Positions 10,323 through 19,867 are shown, numbered from the stretch's first letter. The stretch is 64,000 nt of DNA from Flavobacterium lacus (GCF_003268815.1 NZ_QLSV01000008.1:55819-119818); one strand, 5' to 3'. The notes: generated by a model from the sequence alone, not told the origin. Program-made: numbers and translations.

Positions 10323-13300
10323 ATGAAAAAAGATAATTGGGGATTTTTTTTTCCATCGAACAAATACCAGATTATATTACTAATTGCCATATTTATTTAT
10401 CCTAATGATACCACTGCACAGTGCACAAATGGAGTTCAATTTGGATCGGCAATAGCACCAACTAACTCACTTCCTGCAACAATCAGTACTTGTAATTATC
10501 AGACAGAATACAGTCCGATAACTTCAATAGTTGCTGGAACAACCTATCAAATTAATAGTGACTGTGGAGGCTATGTTACAGTTAGAAGAGACAGCTTCAA
10601 TGGTACTGTTGTATCAAATGGAACCGCTCCTCATACTTTCACAGCACCGACTTCTGGCACGTATTACGTCCACTATAATACAAATATTGGATGCGGAACT
10701 GCAACTAATTGTTGCACCACCACAATAACATGTATTTCATGCTCTGCTCCTGTAGGTTGTATAAATAATACTGCTTTTGGCTCTTCAATAGCACCAACAA
10801 GCAACGCACCAACAACAATAAGTACATGTAATTTTCAAACCGAATATAGCACAATAACATCCATAGTTTCAGGAACAACTTATCAAGTAAACAGTTCCTG
10901 TGGCGGATATATTACAGTTAGAAGTGGCACGTATAATGGAGCGATCGTAAGTCAAGGAAATGCTCCATTAACATTTACAGCAACTTCTTCTGGAACTTAT
11001 TATATTCATTATAACACTAATTCATCATGCGGAACTGCAACAAATTGCTGTACAACTATAATAACCTGTACTTCATGCACGGCACCTATTGGTTGTGTTA
11101 ACACATCTTCCTTTGGTAGTGCAAACGCTCCAACAAATGCAACCGTTACAACAATTAGCACTTGTAATTATCAAACAGAATACAGCACTATTAGCAACAT
11201 AATAAATGGAAACACTTATACGGCCGGCAGCAGTTGTGGAGGATATATTACAGTTAGGAGCGGAACCTATAATGGAACAGTTATTGCCCAAGGAAACGCT
11301 CCACTGACTTGGACAGCTACAAGTAGTGGCACACATTTTATACATTACAATACAAACTCAAGTTGTGGTACGGCAACGACTTGTTGCACTACAACAATTC
11401 AATGCAACACTTGCTCAATACCTTGTACTTCTGGAGATGGAACAGGCACAACAACCTTGGGCTGTCCTTCTGTACTTTCAGGTGGTTTAGGATTAGATGG
11501 TGCAGATCCAATTCCAATGGATTGCAATTCCGTTTCAACATGTGTTGAGTTAGAAGCTACTTATTTACAACTCGGAAACACAACCTCTTACACGGTAGAA
11601 TCTATAGATTATGCTCCACCCTATCAATTTAATTGCCTGCAAAATCCTGTTAGTGTTAATGTAGATGATATCTGGTCACCTGTTATTAATCTCCCATTTA
11701 ATTTCTGTTTTTATGGAAATACATACAATTCATGTATTATGGGTTCCAATGGTATGATCAGCTTTAATACGGCGGCAGCGGGTGGTGCTTCAGGATTTGA
11801 ATTTAATGACAACCTGCCTAGCACCGCAGGAGCTTTATTTGCCAATACAATTTATGGTGTCTATCATGATATTGATCCAAGCGTGGGAGGTGAAGTAGCG
11901 TGGGAACTAATCACTTTAAACACCGGTTGCCGAGCTTTAGTTGCAGGTTGGAACAATGTGCCAATGTATCTCGAAAATAGCATTCTTTACACAGGTATGA
12001 TTGTTCTATATGAAGATTCAAACATCATTGAAGTTTACATTAAAGAAAAAAACATTGATTCGTACTCGTTTATCTATAGTGATGCTTGGAATTATGGGAA
12101 TGCCATCGTAGGTATTCAAAATGCAGCTGCAACTGAAGCTGTTGTTGCTCCAGGAAGAAATGGTTTAGGCACAAATTGGACAGCCACCAACGAAGCTTGG
12201 CGATTTGTTCCATCAGGACCATCAATCACTTCTTTACAATGGTTTGAAGGCTCTGGTACAAGCGGTCCAATGTTAGGCACAACAGATGTTATTGAGGTTT
12301 GTCCAACAATTACAACCACTTATACGGCTCGTGTTACCTATACACTTTGTAGCGGAACAACCATTACGGAAACCGACGAAACCATTGTCACCGTAATCGG
12401 AGACAAAACCTGGAATGGATCAATTGATTCAGATTGGAACAAAAACAACAACTGGACACCTGTTGGTATTCCAAACAATACCGATTGTGTATTAATTCCC
12501 GTTACACCAAATGACCCAATAATTTCAGGAACAAATTACAATGGCTTAGCTGGAACTTTACGCATTTTAGACAATGCAACATTAACAGTAAATTCAAACA
12601 ATAGTATTACGGTAACCGATTGGGTAAACGTTCAACCCAACGGAACTTTTGACATTCATGATAATTCCAGTTTGGTTCAAATCAATAATACAACTAACGT
12701 CGGAAATATTATTTACCGAAGAGACACAGATATAAGAAGATTAGATTACGTCTATTGGTCATCTCCGGTTAGCGGATTCAATGTAAGTAACATTCCCGCT
12801 CCAATTGCTCCGGGTCCAATATTCACTTGGAACACAACTTTAGCAAATCCAAACGGTGGTCAAGGTTACTGGGTAGGAGCAGCAGGAAGCACCATGCAAC
12901 CCGCAATTGGCTATATCATGCGAGGTCCAAATAGTTTTGGAAACACACCCACAACGCTTAACGGAAGTTTTATTGGAGTTCCAAATAACGGTCAAATTAC
13001 AACTTCAATTTCAAGAGGAAGCGACACCAATACAGCCACACATTACGGACTAAATGGGACAGAAATCACCAATTTCAGCGATAATTATAATTTAATTGGG
13101 AATCCTTACCCATCAGCTATTAGAGCAAGTCAATTTTTATTTAATAACAATACTACAATTGAAGGAAACGTTCGCTTATGGACACATGGTACTTTGCCCG
13201 CAGCCATAACCAGTCCGTTTTATGATACGTACACCTACAATTATACTCCCGGCGATTATTTTATTTACAATTTTACAGGTGCGTCTTGTTGTCCTGCTAC

Positions 13301-14141
13301 CGGTTCAGATTTATTTATTGGAGCAGGTCAAGGGTTCTTTGTTCAAATGATTGATGGCCCCCCGGCTTCAGGTGTTGTGACGTTCAATAATGGTTTACGA
13401 AATCCTAGCTATGACAATAGTTTGTTCTACAGAAATGCAAATCAAATTGAAACACAAACTAATTTAACCAATTTAGAAAGACACAGAATGTGGTTTGACA
13501 TCATTAATTCAGATGGATTAAATGATCGAACTTTAATTGGCTACATTGAAAATGCAACGATGGGTAGAGATAGTTTCTTTGATGCAAATACAGCAGTTGC
13601 CGGAAATATGATAATTTATTCTTTTTTGCAAGAAGAAAAACTAACCATTCAAGGAAGAGGTTTACCTTTTGATGTAAATGATGTAGTTCCGTTGGGCGTT
13701 CACATTCCAACTAGTGGTCAATATACTATTGCTCTTGCGGCCATTGATGGTTTATTTGAAAATCAAGCTGTTTATTTAAAAGATAATTTGACAAATAACA
13801 TTCACGACATCAAAGAAAATCCGTATTCATTTACAGCGCAACAAGGAACATACAACAATCGTTTTGAAGTTATTTATCAAAATGAAACATTAAGTAATCC
13901 TGATTTTTCTTTTGAAAATAGTGTTAGAGTGACGTCAAATGAAAATGTCACCGTTCATTCAACCATCGAATTAATGGAATCTGTTTTGGTTTATAATGTG
14001 TTGGGACAAAAATTAGCAGAATACAATAATGTTAATTCAAATCAATTGGTTTTATCTAATTTACAGAAAAACAATTCCACTTTATTACTTAAAATAAAAT
14101 TACAAAACGGAACAACTTCCATCGAGAAAGTAATTTATTAA
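10323..14141 (+). CDS. Giant secreted protein with three Cys-rich repeats, nidogen-like region and T9SS type C tail
   Basis: 1272-residue secreted protein. Signal peptide ends at about residue 33 (TTAQ). Three consecutive 112-residue repeats (residues 34-369) each carry STCNYQTEYS-like, CGGYVTVR-like and CGTATNCCTT-like segments, so several disulfides are likely outside the cell. A nidogen-like region follows (~376-631, with LPFNFCFYG, GSNGMISF and YHDIDPS). The shared module starts at TWNGSIDSDWNKNNNW (~696), and the type C sorting tail covers the last ~65 residues (MESVLVYNVLGQKL ... SIEKVIY). It is transcribed in line with the two preceding giants but has its own long upstream gap. Probable cell-surface adhesin; no catalytic motif identified. 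Confidence 0.85.
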   Translation: MKKDNWGFFFPSNKYQIILLIAIFIYPNDTTAQCTNGVQFGSAIAPTNSLPATISTCNYQTEYSPITSIVAGTTYQINSDCGGYVTVRRDSFNGTVVSNGTAPHTFTAPTSGTYYVHYNTNIGCGTATNCCTTTITCISCSAPVGCINNTAFGSSIAPTSNAPTTISTCNFQTEYSTITSIVSGTTYQVNSSCGGYITVRSGTYNGAIVSQGNAPLTFTATSSGTYYIHYNTNSSCGTATNCCTTIITCTSCTAPIGCVNTSSFGSANAPTNATVTTISTCNYQTEYSTISNIINGNTYTAGSSCGGYITVRSGTYNGTVIAQGNAPLTWTATSSGTHFIHYNTNSSCGTATTCCTTTIQCNTCSIPCTSGDGTGTTTLGCPSVLSGGLGLDGADPIPMDCNSVSTCVELEATYLQLGNTTSYTVESIDYAPPYQFNCLQNPVSVNVDDIWSPVINLPFNFCFYGNTYNSCIMGSNGMISFNTAAAGGASGFEFNDNLPSTAGALFANTIYGVYHDIDPSVGGEVAWELITLNTGCRALVAGWNNVPMYLENSILYTGMIVLYEDSNIIEVYIKEKNIDSYSFIYSDAWNYGNAIVGIQNAAATEAVVAPGRNGLGTNWTATNEAWRFVPSGPSITSLQWFEGSGTSGPMLGTTDVIEVCPTITTTYTARVTYTLCSGTTITETDETIVTVIGDKTWNGSIDSDWNKNNNWTPVGIPNNTDCVLIPVTPNDPIISGTNYNGLAGTLRILDNATLTVNSNNSITVTDWVNVQPNGTFDIHDNSSLVQINNTTNVGNIIYRRDTDIRRLDYVYWSSPVSGFNVSNIPAPIAPGPIFTWNTTLANPNGGQGYWVGAAGSTMQPAIGYIMRGPNSFGNTPTTLNGSFIGVPNNGQITTSISRGSDTNTATHYGLNGTEITNFSDNYNLIGNPYPSAIRASQFLFNNNTTIEGNVRLWTHGTLPAAITSPFYDTYTYNYTPGDYFIYNFTGASCCPATGSDLFIGAGQGFFVQMIDGPPASGVVTFNNGLRNPSYDNSLFYRNANQIETQTNLTNLERHRMWFDIINSDGLNDRTLIGYIENATMGRDSFFDANTAVAGNMIIYSFLQEEKLTIQGRGLPFDVNDVVPLGVHIPTSGQYTIALAAIDGLFENQAVYLKDNLTNNIHDIKENPYSFTAQQGTYNNRFEVIYQNETLSNPDFSFENSVRVTSNENVTVHSTIELMESVLVYNVLGQKLAEYNNVNSNQLVLSNLQKNNSTLLLKIKLQNGTTSIEKVIY
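10422..11429 (+). repeat. Three tandem 336-bp coding repeats (112 residues each)
   Basis: Units at 10422-10757, 10758-11093 and 11094-11429 encode the same Cys-rich domain, each starting at a Cys and of equal length without indels. Protein similarity is obvious by eye; the DNA is diverged, so this is an old duplication. Confidence 0.8.
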
Positions 14142-14473
14142 AGATAATTGATAAAACTCCAAAAAGACCTTTGCTTTAAGTAGTAAAGGTTTTTTTCATT
14201 TTGATACGCTTCCCGTTCAAAAGAAATATTACGATAAGCCAAATTTCTATCTTTGTATTGAATCAATCGAACAAAAAATTCCATGATATACCAGACAAAA
14301 AAAGGAATAACTAAAAGTTCAATTTGTTGCCGAATATGAATGTGTTCGTGGTTTAATAAAACGACATTTTCTTTGTCCGATTTGTATTTTAATAGCACAA
14401 ACGGATACAAAGTAAGTCCTCTGAAACCTTTTGGGGTTAAATATTTAAAAACTAATACAATCATTTGTGGCAA
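14138..14473 (-). CDS. Small membrane protein with HExxH motif (M56-like, minimal)
   Basis: 111 residues. The sequence HEHIHIRQQ (about residues 43-51) fits the zinc-peptidase HExxH pattern and is followed by one membrane segment (LLVIPFFVWYIMEFF) and a later FEREAY, placed like the third zinc ligand of M56/BlaR1-type peptidases. Full M56 proteins have several membrane helices; here only this core is present. Function is not established; peptidase activity is inference. It is convergent with the upstream giant gene and their stop codons overlap (14138-14141). Its other side abuts the DUF5522 gene. Confidence 0.65.
   Translation of the reverse strand: MPQMIVLVFKYLTPKGFRGLTLYPFVLLKYKSDKENVVLLNHEHIHIRQQIELLVIPFFVWYIMEFFVRLIQYKDRNLAYRNISFEREAYQNEKNLYYLKQRSFWSFINYL
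14163..14196. terminator. Hairpin terminator lying inside the 3' end of the convergent small gene
   Basis: ACCTTT (14167-14172) pairs with AAAGGT (14185-14190), followed by a T-run on the plus strand and an A-rich stretch on the other side. It probably ends the giant gene's transcript 25-55 bases past its stop, although it sits within the coding sequence of the opposing gene. Confidence 0.55.
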
Positions 14474-14479
14474 AGTTGC

Positions 14480-14487
14480 TAATTTTG
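14480..14487 (+). promoter_or_regulatory. Candidate -7 element of the DUF5522 gene
   Basis: TAATTTTG matches TAnnTTTG and ends only five bases before the ATG at 14493, implying a very short or absent leader. No clear -33 element. Confidence 0.35.
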
Positions 14488-14492
14488 TAGTT

Positions 14493-14675
14493 ATGAATAC
14501 ACCAAATTCTGAAAATAAATTAATCGAGGGCGAAGATTTCTATTACACGCCCGAAGGTTATAAATGTTTTACTGAAAAACATCATTTAAAAAGAGGGCAT
14601 TGTTGCAAAAGCGGATGCCGACATTGTCCGTATGGATTTGATAAAAATACCGGACAAATAAAACCAAAAAAATAA
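14493..14675 (+). CDS. DUF5522 small Cys-rich protein
   Basis: 60 residues starting at the ATG at 14493. A longer upstream frame exists but would run antisense through the neighbouring small gene and lacks family similarity, so the inner start is chosen. The segment HCCKSGCRHCPYGF (about residues 33-46) holds four cysteines and is characteristic of the DUF5522 family common in Bacteroidota; metal or cluster binding is plausible but unproven. It ends two bases before the hutU start codon, so the two are probably co-transcribed. Confidence 0.7.
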   Translation: MNTPNSENKLIEGEDFYYTPEGYKCFTEKHHLKRGHCCKSGCRHCPYGFDKNTGQIKPKK

Positions 14676-14677
14676 AT

Positions 14678-16681
14678 ATGGAAGCAGTTCAAACCAAATC
14701 ATTCAAAGAGCAAATTACAGAAGGAATTCCGACCGAATTACCTTCTCCAAAACGATATGAAGTTGACATCAATCACGCTCCAAAGCGAAAAGAAATTTTA
14801 TCTGAGGAAGAAAAAAAATTAGCTCTTCGTAACGCATTGCGTTATTTTGAACCAAAAGACCATGCCGTTTTGTTGCCTGAATTTAAAGAAGAAGTAGAAA
14901 AATACGGTCGTATTTACATGTATCGCTTTCGCCCTGATTACCGAATGTATGCCCGACCTATTTCGGAATATCCCGGAAAATGTGAACAAGCAAAAGCAAT
15001 TATGCTGATGATTCAAAATAATTTGGATTATGCTGTGGCTCAACATCCACACGAATTGATTACGTATGGCGGAAACGGGGCCGTTTTTCAAAATTGGGCA
15101 CAATATCGGTTAACGATGAAATACCTTTCGGAAATGACAGAAGAGCAAACGCTAGTGATGTATTCCGGCCATCCAATGGGATTATTCCCATCGCATAAAG
15201 ATGCTCCAAGAGTTGTCGTGACAAACGGAATGGTGATTCCAAACTATTCCAAACCCGATGATTGGGAAAAAATGAATGCATTAGGCGTTTCGCAATACGG
15301 ACAAATGACAGCCGGAAGTTATATGTACATTGGTCCGCAAGGAATTGTTCACGGCACAACCATTACCGTTTTGAATGGTTTCAGAAAAATTAAAAAAAAT
15401 CCCGAAGGTTCTATCTTTGTCACATCAGGTTTGGGCGGAATGAGTGGTGCTCAACCAAAAGCCGGAAATATAGCCGGTTGCATTACCATTTGTGCCGAAG
15501 TGAATCCGAAAATAACACACATTCGTCATTCACAAGGTTGGATAAACGAAGTGATTGAAAAGGTAGATGATTTAGTGATTCGCGTTCGACAAGCTCAGGC
15601 TGCGAAAGAAGTAGTTTCCATCGCTTATCTTGGAAATATTGTGGACGTTTGGGAAAAATTTGACACTGAAAATATTCACATCGACTTAGGTTCTGATCAA
15701 ACTTCCTTGCACAATCCATGGGCGGGAGGTTACTACCCGATTGGAATTTCTTTTGAAGAATCAAATGAGTTAATGGCCAATAATCCGGAGCTTTTTAAAA
15801 TAAAAGTGAAAGAAACATTGATTCGACATGCCGCTGCTGTCAACAAACATACAGCCAAAGGAACCTATTTCTTTGATTATGGAAATGCCTTTTTATTAGA
15901 AGCTTCTCGTGCCGGTGCTGATGTAATGGCGATGGACGGTATTCATTTTAAATACCCAAGTTATGTGCAAGACATCATGGGCCCGATGTGTTTTGACTAC
16001 GGATTTGGTCCGTTTAGATGGGTTTGTGCCTCAGGAAAACCGGAAGATTTAGCCAAAACTGATCAGATTGCTTGCGACGTTTTAGAAGAAATGGCCAAAA
16101 CCGCTCCGATCGAAATCCAACAGCAAATGCAGGACAACATTAAATGGATTAAAGAAGCTCAAAAAAATAAATTAGTCGTGGGTTCACAAGCCCGAATTTT
16201 ATATGCCGATGCCGAAGGCAGAATGAAAATTGCCGAAGCATTCAACAAAGCCATTGCTAAAAACGAAATTGGTTTTGTCATTTTAGGTCGCGACCACCAC
16301 GATGTTTCCGGAACCGATTCACCTTATCGTGAAACGTCCAATATTTATGATGGTTCGAGTTTTACAGCAGATATGGCGATTCACAACGTGATTGGTGATA
16401 GTTTTCGTGGAGCAACCTGGGTATCAATACATAACGGCGGCGGAGTTGGCTGGGGCGAGGTAATTAATGGCGGATTTGGTATGGTTATTGATGGTACAGA
16501 AGATAGCGACAGACGGCTAAAATCGATGTTGTTTTGGGATGTCAACAACGGAATTGCCCGAAGAAATTGGGCCCGTAACGAAGGTGCAATTTTTGCCATA
16601 AAAAGAGCGATGGAGACGCAACCTTTATTGAAAGTTACCATCCCTAATTTAGTAGATGATGAATTGTTTAACATGGATTAA
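14678..16681 (+). CDS. hutU: Urocanate hydratase
   Basis: 667 residues, the longer form of urocanase, which converts urocanate to imidazolone propionate in histidine breakdown, with NAD+ as an electrophilic cofactor, in the cytosol. Visible family segments are SGHPMGLFPSHKDAPR and MVIPNYS, the dinucleotide-binding GLGGMSGAQPKAG, HIRHSQGWI, DGIHFKYPSYV and the C-terminal HNGGGVGWGEVINGGFG. The usual partners (histidine ammonia-lyase, imidazolonepropionase, formiminoglutamase) are not adjacent, so they must lie elsewhere or be absent. It directly follows the DUF5522 gene. Confidence 0.95.
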   Translation: MEAVQTKSFKEQITEGIPTELPSPKRYEVDINHAPKRKEILSEEEKKLALRNALRYFEPKDHAVLLPEFKEEVEKYGRIYMYRFRPDYRMYARPISEYPGKCEQAKAIMLMIQNNLDYAVAQHPHELITYGGNGAVFQNWAQYRLTMKYLSEMTEEQTLVMYSGHPMGLFPSHKDAPRVVVTNGMVIPNYSKPDDWEKMNALGVSQYGQMTAGSYMYIGPQGIVHGTTITVLNGFRKIKKNPEGSIFVTSGLGGMSGAQPKAGNIAGCITICAEVNPKITHIRHSQGWINEVIEKVDDLVIRVRQAQAAKEVVSIAYLGNIVDVWEKFDTENIHIDLGSDQTSLHNPWAGGYYPIGISFEESNELMANNPELFKIKVKETLIRHAAAVNKHTAKGTYFFDYGNAFLLEASRAGADVMAMDGIHFKYPSYVQDIMGPMCFDYGFGPFRWVCASGKPEDLAKTDQIACDVLEEMAKTAPIEIQQQMQDNIKWIKEAQKNKLVVGSQARILYADAEGRMKIAEAFNKAIAKNEIGFVILGRDHHDVSGTDSPYRETSNIYDGSSFTADMAIHNVIGDSFRGATWVSIHNGGGVGWGEVINGGFGMVIDGTEDSDRRLKSMLFWDVNNGIARRNWARNEGAIFAIKRAMETQPLLKVTIPNLVDDELFNMD

Positions 16682-16770
16682 GATTGTTTGATTTTGTTCA
16701 AGGTTGTTAACCGCGGCAATTCAAACCCTTTTAAACCCTTAAACAGTTAAACTTTTAAACAAAAAAAGCT

Positions 16771-17307
16771 ATGAAAACTCTCAAATTCCTACCCCTATTG
16801 CTACTCTTCCTGCTTGCTTCATGCAGCTCCGTAAGCGTATATTCTGATTACGACAAAAATGCCGATTTTAATCAGTACAAAACCTATGCCTATCAAAAAA
16901 GCGGCATCGATAAAGTCGAGATTTCCGATTTAGATAAAAAAAGAATCCTTCGTGCTATTGACGAACAAATGACCGCAAAAGGTTTTAGCAAAAGTGAAAA
17001 CCCGGATTTACTTGTCAATATTTTCACCAAAGAACGTGAACAAGTAGATGTAAACCAATTCAACGGCGGCTGGGGTTGGGGATGGGGCTGGGGTTGGAAC
17101 CCATGGATGATGGGCATGAACAACACTAGTGTTTCCAGATATACCGAAGGCACTTTGTTTATTGATTTTATTGATAACAAGAAAAAAGAACTCATTTGGC
17201 AAGGTGAAGGCATAGGTATATTAACCCGAAACATCGATAAAAAAGACGAACGCATTAATGAATTTGTGGCTAAGATTTTAGCTCAGTATCCTCCGAAGAA
17301 GAAGTAA
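16771..17307 (+). CDS. DUF4136 lipoprotein
   Basis: 178 residues. The signal peptide ends in the lipobox LLASC (Cys at about residue 18), so it should be lipid-anchored in the envelope. The mature part follows the DUF4136 pattern: an N-terminal YSDYDKNADFNQYKTYAY segment, LLVNIF, and a Trp-Gly alternation (four WG units followed by WNPWMMGM) in the middle before TEGTLFIDFID. Function of the family is unknown. It is separated from hutU by about 90 bases containing loosely repeated TTAAACCC-like words, and is followed by a clear terminator. Confidence 0.85.
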   Translation: MKTLKFLPLLLLFLLASCSSVSVYSDYDKNADFNQYKTYAYQKSGIDKVEISDLDKKRILRAIDEQMTAKGFSKSENPDLLVNIFTKEREQVDVNQFNGGWGWGWGWGWNPWMMGMNNTSVSRYTEGTLFIDFIDNKKKELIWQGEGIGILTRNIDKKDERINEFVAKILAQYPPKKK

Positions 17308-17354
17308 ACAGTTTTCAATCGCAGTCGCAGTTTTCAGTTGCGGTAAATAGATAG

Positions 17355-17383
17355 AACCGAGGCAGAGATGCTTCGGTTTTTTT
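17355..17383 (+). terminator. Rho-independent terminator after the DUF4136 gene
   Basis: AACCGA (17355-17360) pairs with TCGGTT (17373-17378), extended by an inner GC/GC pair, then seven T residues. Confidence 0.75.
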
Positions 17384-17411
17384 GTGATTTTTCTTTTACT
17401 AGGCAATCCCC

Positions 17412-17557
17412 TAGCCCAGATTGAAATGAAAAGCCCGCAAAGGAAAAACAAATTAATTTTCTTGCTACAAAAAAGCGACCAACGGAAGCTCTTTTTGTAG
17501 TGTAGAAAATTTTTGTTTTTCCTGCGGACTTGAAATGGAAAGCTGGAGTAGCTTCCT
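17412..17557. repeat. Interspersed hairpin element, copy 1
   Basis: Imperfect dyad between convergent genes. The outer arms (around GGAAAAACAAA and TTTGTTTTTCC) enclose a perfect inner stem CTACAAAAA/TTTTTGTAG whose loop contains GCGACCAACGGAAGC. The flanks TAGCCCAGATTG and CTTGAAATGGAAAGC match those of the copy at 26378-26523. The rest of the 17308-17729 gap consists of short degenerate words such as CAGTTTTCA and CTGAACACT and no gene. Confidence 0.6.
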
Positions 17558-17729
17558 ATTAAGTTGACAGTGGTCAGTATTTAGTTGATAGTTGTTGAAT
17601 GCTAAATAAGCATTACTAGCAATATTATGAGATTCCCATTCGTCGAGATGTCTAGATTGAGGGAATCGTGCATTTAAATACTGAAAATTGCAACAGATTG
17701 CTGAACACTAAAAACTGAACACTGCCAAC

Positions 17730-19775
17730 TTAATAATTCAACAACTCCTCCATCTTAACACGCACCTTATCCACATTTGGAATCATCGTAAATTCTAACG
17801 TGCTGTTCAATGGAATTGCAGGCATATTTTCGGAACCGATGACCATCACGGGTGCATCGAGGTGTTTGAAACAATTTTCCTGAATGAGTCCGGCTAGGCT
17901 GCGTGCAAACGAATTATTGGTGGGTTCTTCAGTGACAACCAAACACTTTTTGGCTTTTTTTACGGATTTGAAAATGGCTACTTCATCTAACGGATACAAC
18001 GTTCGCAAATCAATGATTTCAACCTGATTTTTGATGTTTGATGAAGCATTTAACGCCCAATGAACGCCCATTCCGTAGGTGATGACTGTAATCGTTTCAG
18101 CAGTTTCCTGTTCCCAGATTTCCTGAACGATATTGGCTTTTCCGAAAGGTAACAGGTAATCTTCGCTTGGTTCGTTTACTCTTGCGGCATCCGTGCCTTT
18201 GACTTTGCTCCAATACAAACCTTTGTGCTCCAAAATCACCACCGGATTTGGGTCGTAATAAGCGGCTTTCATCAAACCTTTTAAATCGGCACCGTTGCTT
18301 GGGTACGCAATTTTGATACCGCGGATATTGGTCAACACACTTTCTACCGAAGACGAATGATACGGACCACCACTTCCGTAAGCACCAATGGGTACTCGCA
18401 AAATCATACTCACCGGCCATTTTCCGTTGGATAAATAACACGATCGGCTGACTTCGGTGAACAATTGATTTAATCCCGGCCAAATGTAATCGGCAAACTG
18501 AACCTCAACAATCGGTTTTAAGCCAACTGCTGACATTCCGACCGTTGAACCGACGATAAATGCTTCTTGAATGGGTGTGTTAAAAACGCGTTCGTCGCCA
18601 AATTTCTGTGCTAACGTAGCTGCTTCACGGAAAACACCACCTAGACGTCCGCCTACGTCTTGACCGTATAACAAACATTCGGGGTGCTCTTTCATTAATT
18701 CTTCAACGGCAAACAACGCACAATCCACCATCACGACTTTTTCTTCACGGGATGGATTTCGGTCTCCTACTTCTTCTGTGATGGGCGATGGTGCAAAATC
18801 ATGTGTGAATAAATCTTCCGGTTTCGGGTCTTCGGCTTGTTGGGCTTTTTCAAAATCTTGTTGAACAAGGGTTTTAACCGAGTGTTCAATCTCTTGAATT
18901 TCATCTTTTGAAAATCCGGCATCGAGCAGTTGTTGAATCAAAACCGGATACGGATCACGGGATTTTGCTTCTTCCAAATCATCTCGGTACCATTCCATTC
19001 GAACGCCCGAAGTATGGTGATTTAGCAAAGGAACTTTGGCGTGAACCAAAAACGGTCGACGTTCTTCACGAATGGTTTTGACCACTTTTTCAAGAGCCAA
19101 ATAACTTTCGGTGAAGTTTGCTCCGTCAATCGAAATGGCTTCGATTCCATGAAATCCTTTGGCATATTCAAAAGCATTTTGAGCTCGGGTTTCAGCAGCA
19201 TTGGCAGAAATATCCCAACCATTATCTTGGACTAAATATAAAATAGGTAATTGTTTTAACGCCGCCATTTGAAAAGCCTCGGCAATTTCGCCTTCTGTTA
19301 CAGAGGCGTCACCAAGTGAGCAAACAACAATAGGTTTGAGCTCCTTATCGTTTTGAATTCCTATATTTTCTTTATACCAGAAACCCATCGCTGCTCCGGT
19401 AGCTGGAATCGCTTGCATGCCGGTGGCAGAAGATTGATGTGGGATTTTAGGTTTATCCGAATCTTTTAAACTGGGGTGACAATAATAGGTTCGACCGCCT
19501 GAAAATGGATCGTCTTTTTTGGCCATCAATTGCAACATCAAATCATACGGACGCATTCCGATTCCGAGCAACATCGCATCGTCACGGTAATACGGAAAAG
19601 CATAATCTTGTGGCAATAAATGCATCGCCATAGCAATTTGAATGGCTTCGTGACCGCGTGACGTTGCATGCACGTATTTGGAAACAATTTTGAAATTATC
19701 TTCATACAATTCAGCCATCGTTTTGGCGGTTGCCATGGTTGAAAAGGCTTTTTTCAGGATATTTTTTTCTAACAT
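17730..19775 (-). CDS. Branched-chain 2-oxoacid dehydrogenase E1, alpha and beta fused
   Basis: 681 residues. The N-terminal half (~1-330) is a thiamine-diphosphate E1 alpha subunit: RGHEAIQIAMAMHLLP, YYRDDAML, and the cofactor motif GDASVTEGEIAEAFQ ... QDNGWDIS (~154-190). The C-terminal half (~346-681) is the E1 beta subunit: VDCALFAVEELMKEHP, GQDVGGRLGGVF, NTPIQEAFIVG, EVQFADYIWPG and RVPIGAYGSGGPYHS. The enzyme decarboxylates branched 2-oxoacids and passes the acyl group to E2 lipoate. It is the last gene of the long minus-strand run, after E2 and the branched-chain aminotransferase, which supports the branched-chain assignment over pyruvate. A dedicated E3 is not seen nearby. Confidence 0.88.
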   Translation of the reverse strand: MLEKNILKKAFSTMATAKTMAELYEDNFKIVSKYVHATSRGHEAIQIAMAMHLLPQDYAFPYYRDDAMLLGIGMRPYDLMLQLMAKKDDPFSGGRTYYCHPSLKDSDKPKIPHQSSATGMQAIPATGAAMGFWYKENIGIQNDKELKPIVVCSLGDASVTEGEIAEAFQMAALKQLPILYLVQDNGWDISANAAETRAQNAFEYAKGFHGIEAISIDGANFTESYLALEKVVKTIREERRPFLVHAKVPLLNHHTSGVRMEWYRDDLEEAKSRDPYPVLIQQLLDAGFSKDEIQEIEHSVKTLVQQDFEKAQQAEDPKPEDLFTHDFAPSPITEEVGDRNPSREEKVVMVDCALFAVEELMKEHPECLLYGQDVGGRLGGVFREAATLAQKFGDERVFNTPIQEAFIVGSTVGMSAVGLKPIVEVQFADYIWPGLNQLFTEVSRSCYLSNGKWPVSMILRVPIGAYGSGGPYHSSSVESVLTNIRGIKIAYPSNGADLKGLMKAAYYDPNPVVILEHKGLYWSKVKGTDAARVNEPSEDYLLPFGKANIVQEIWEQETAETITVITYGMGVHWALNASSNIKNQVEIIDLRTLYPLDEVAIFKSVKKAKKCLVVTEEPTNNSFARSLAGLIQENCFKHLDAPVMVIGSENMPAIPLNSTLEFTMIPNVDKVRVKMEELLNY

Positions 19776-19804
19776 AGTTATGTTTTGATAATCTATTTCG
19801 TTGG

Positions 19805-19867
19805 GAACACAGATTTAAGAAATCGGAGAAATTTTTAGAATTTTTAAAATTTCTTACATCTGTGTTC
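19805..19867. repeat. Long inverted repeat between aminotransferase and E1 genes
   Basis: 19-base arms at 19805-19823 and 19849-19867 (GAACACAGATTTAAGAAAT and its complement) differ at one base and enclose a loop made of AATTTTTAGAA-like words. The same ACACAGATTT wording recurs near 56623. There is no strong T-tail; it may act as an RNA processing or pausing structure. Confidence 0.6.

Noticed and set aside
14340..14492. 51-codon upstream extension of the DUF5522 gene
   Set aside because: It runs antisense through the HExxH small gene, and the family starts near the ATG at 14493.
16682..16770. Possible tRNA-like arm (CAATTCAAACCC) downstream of hutU
   Set aside because: No cloverleaf can be drawn; the region is made of TTAAACCC-type degenerate words.
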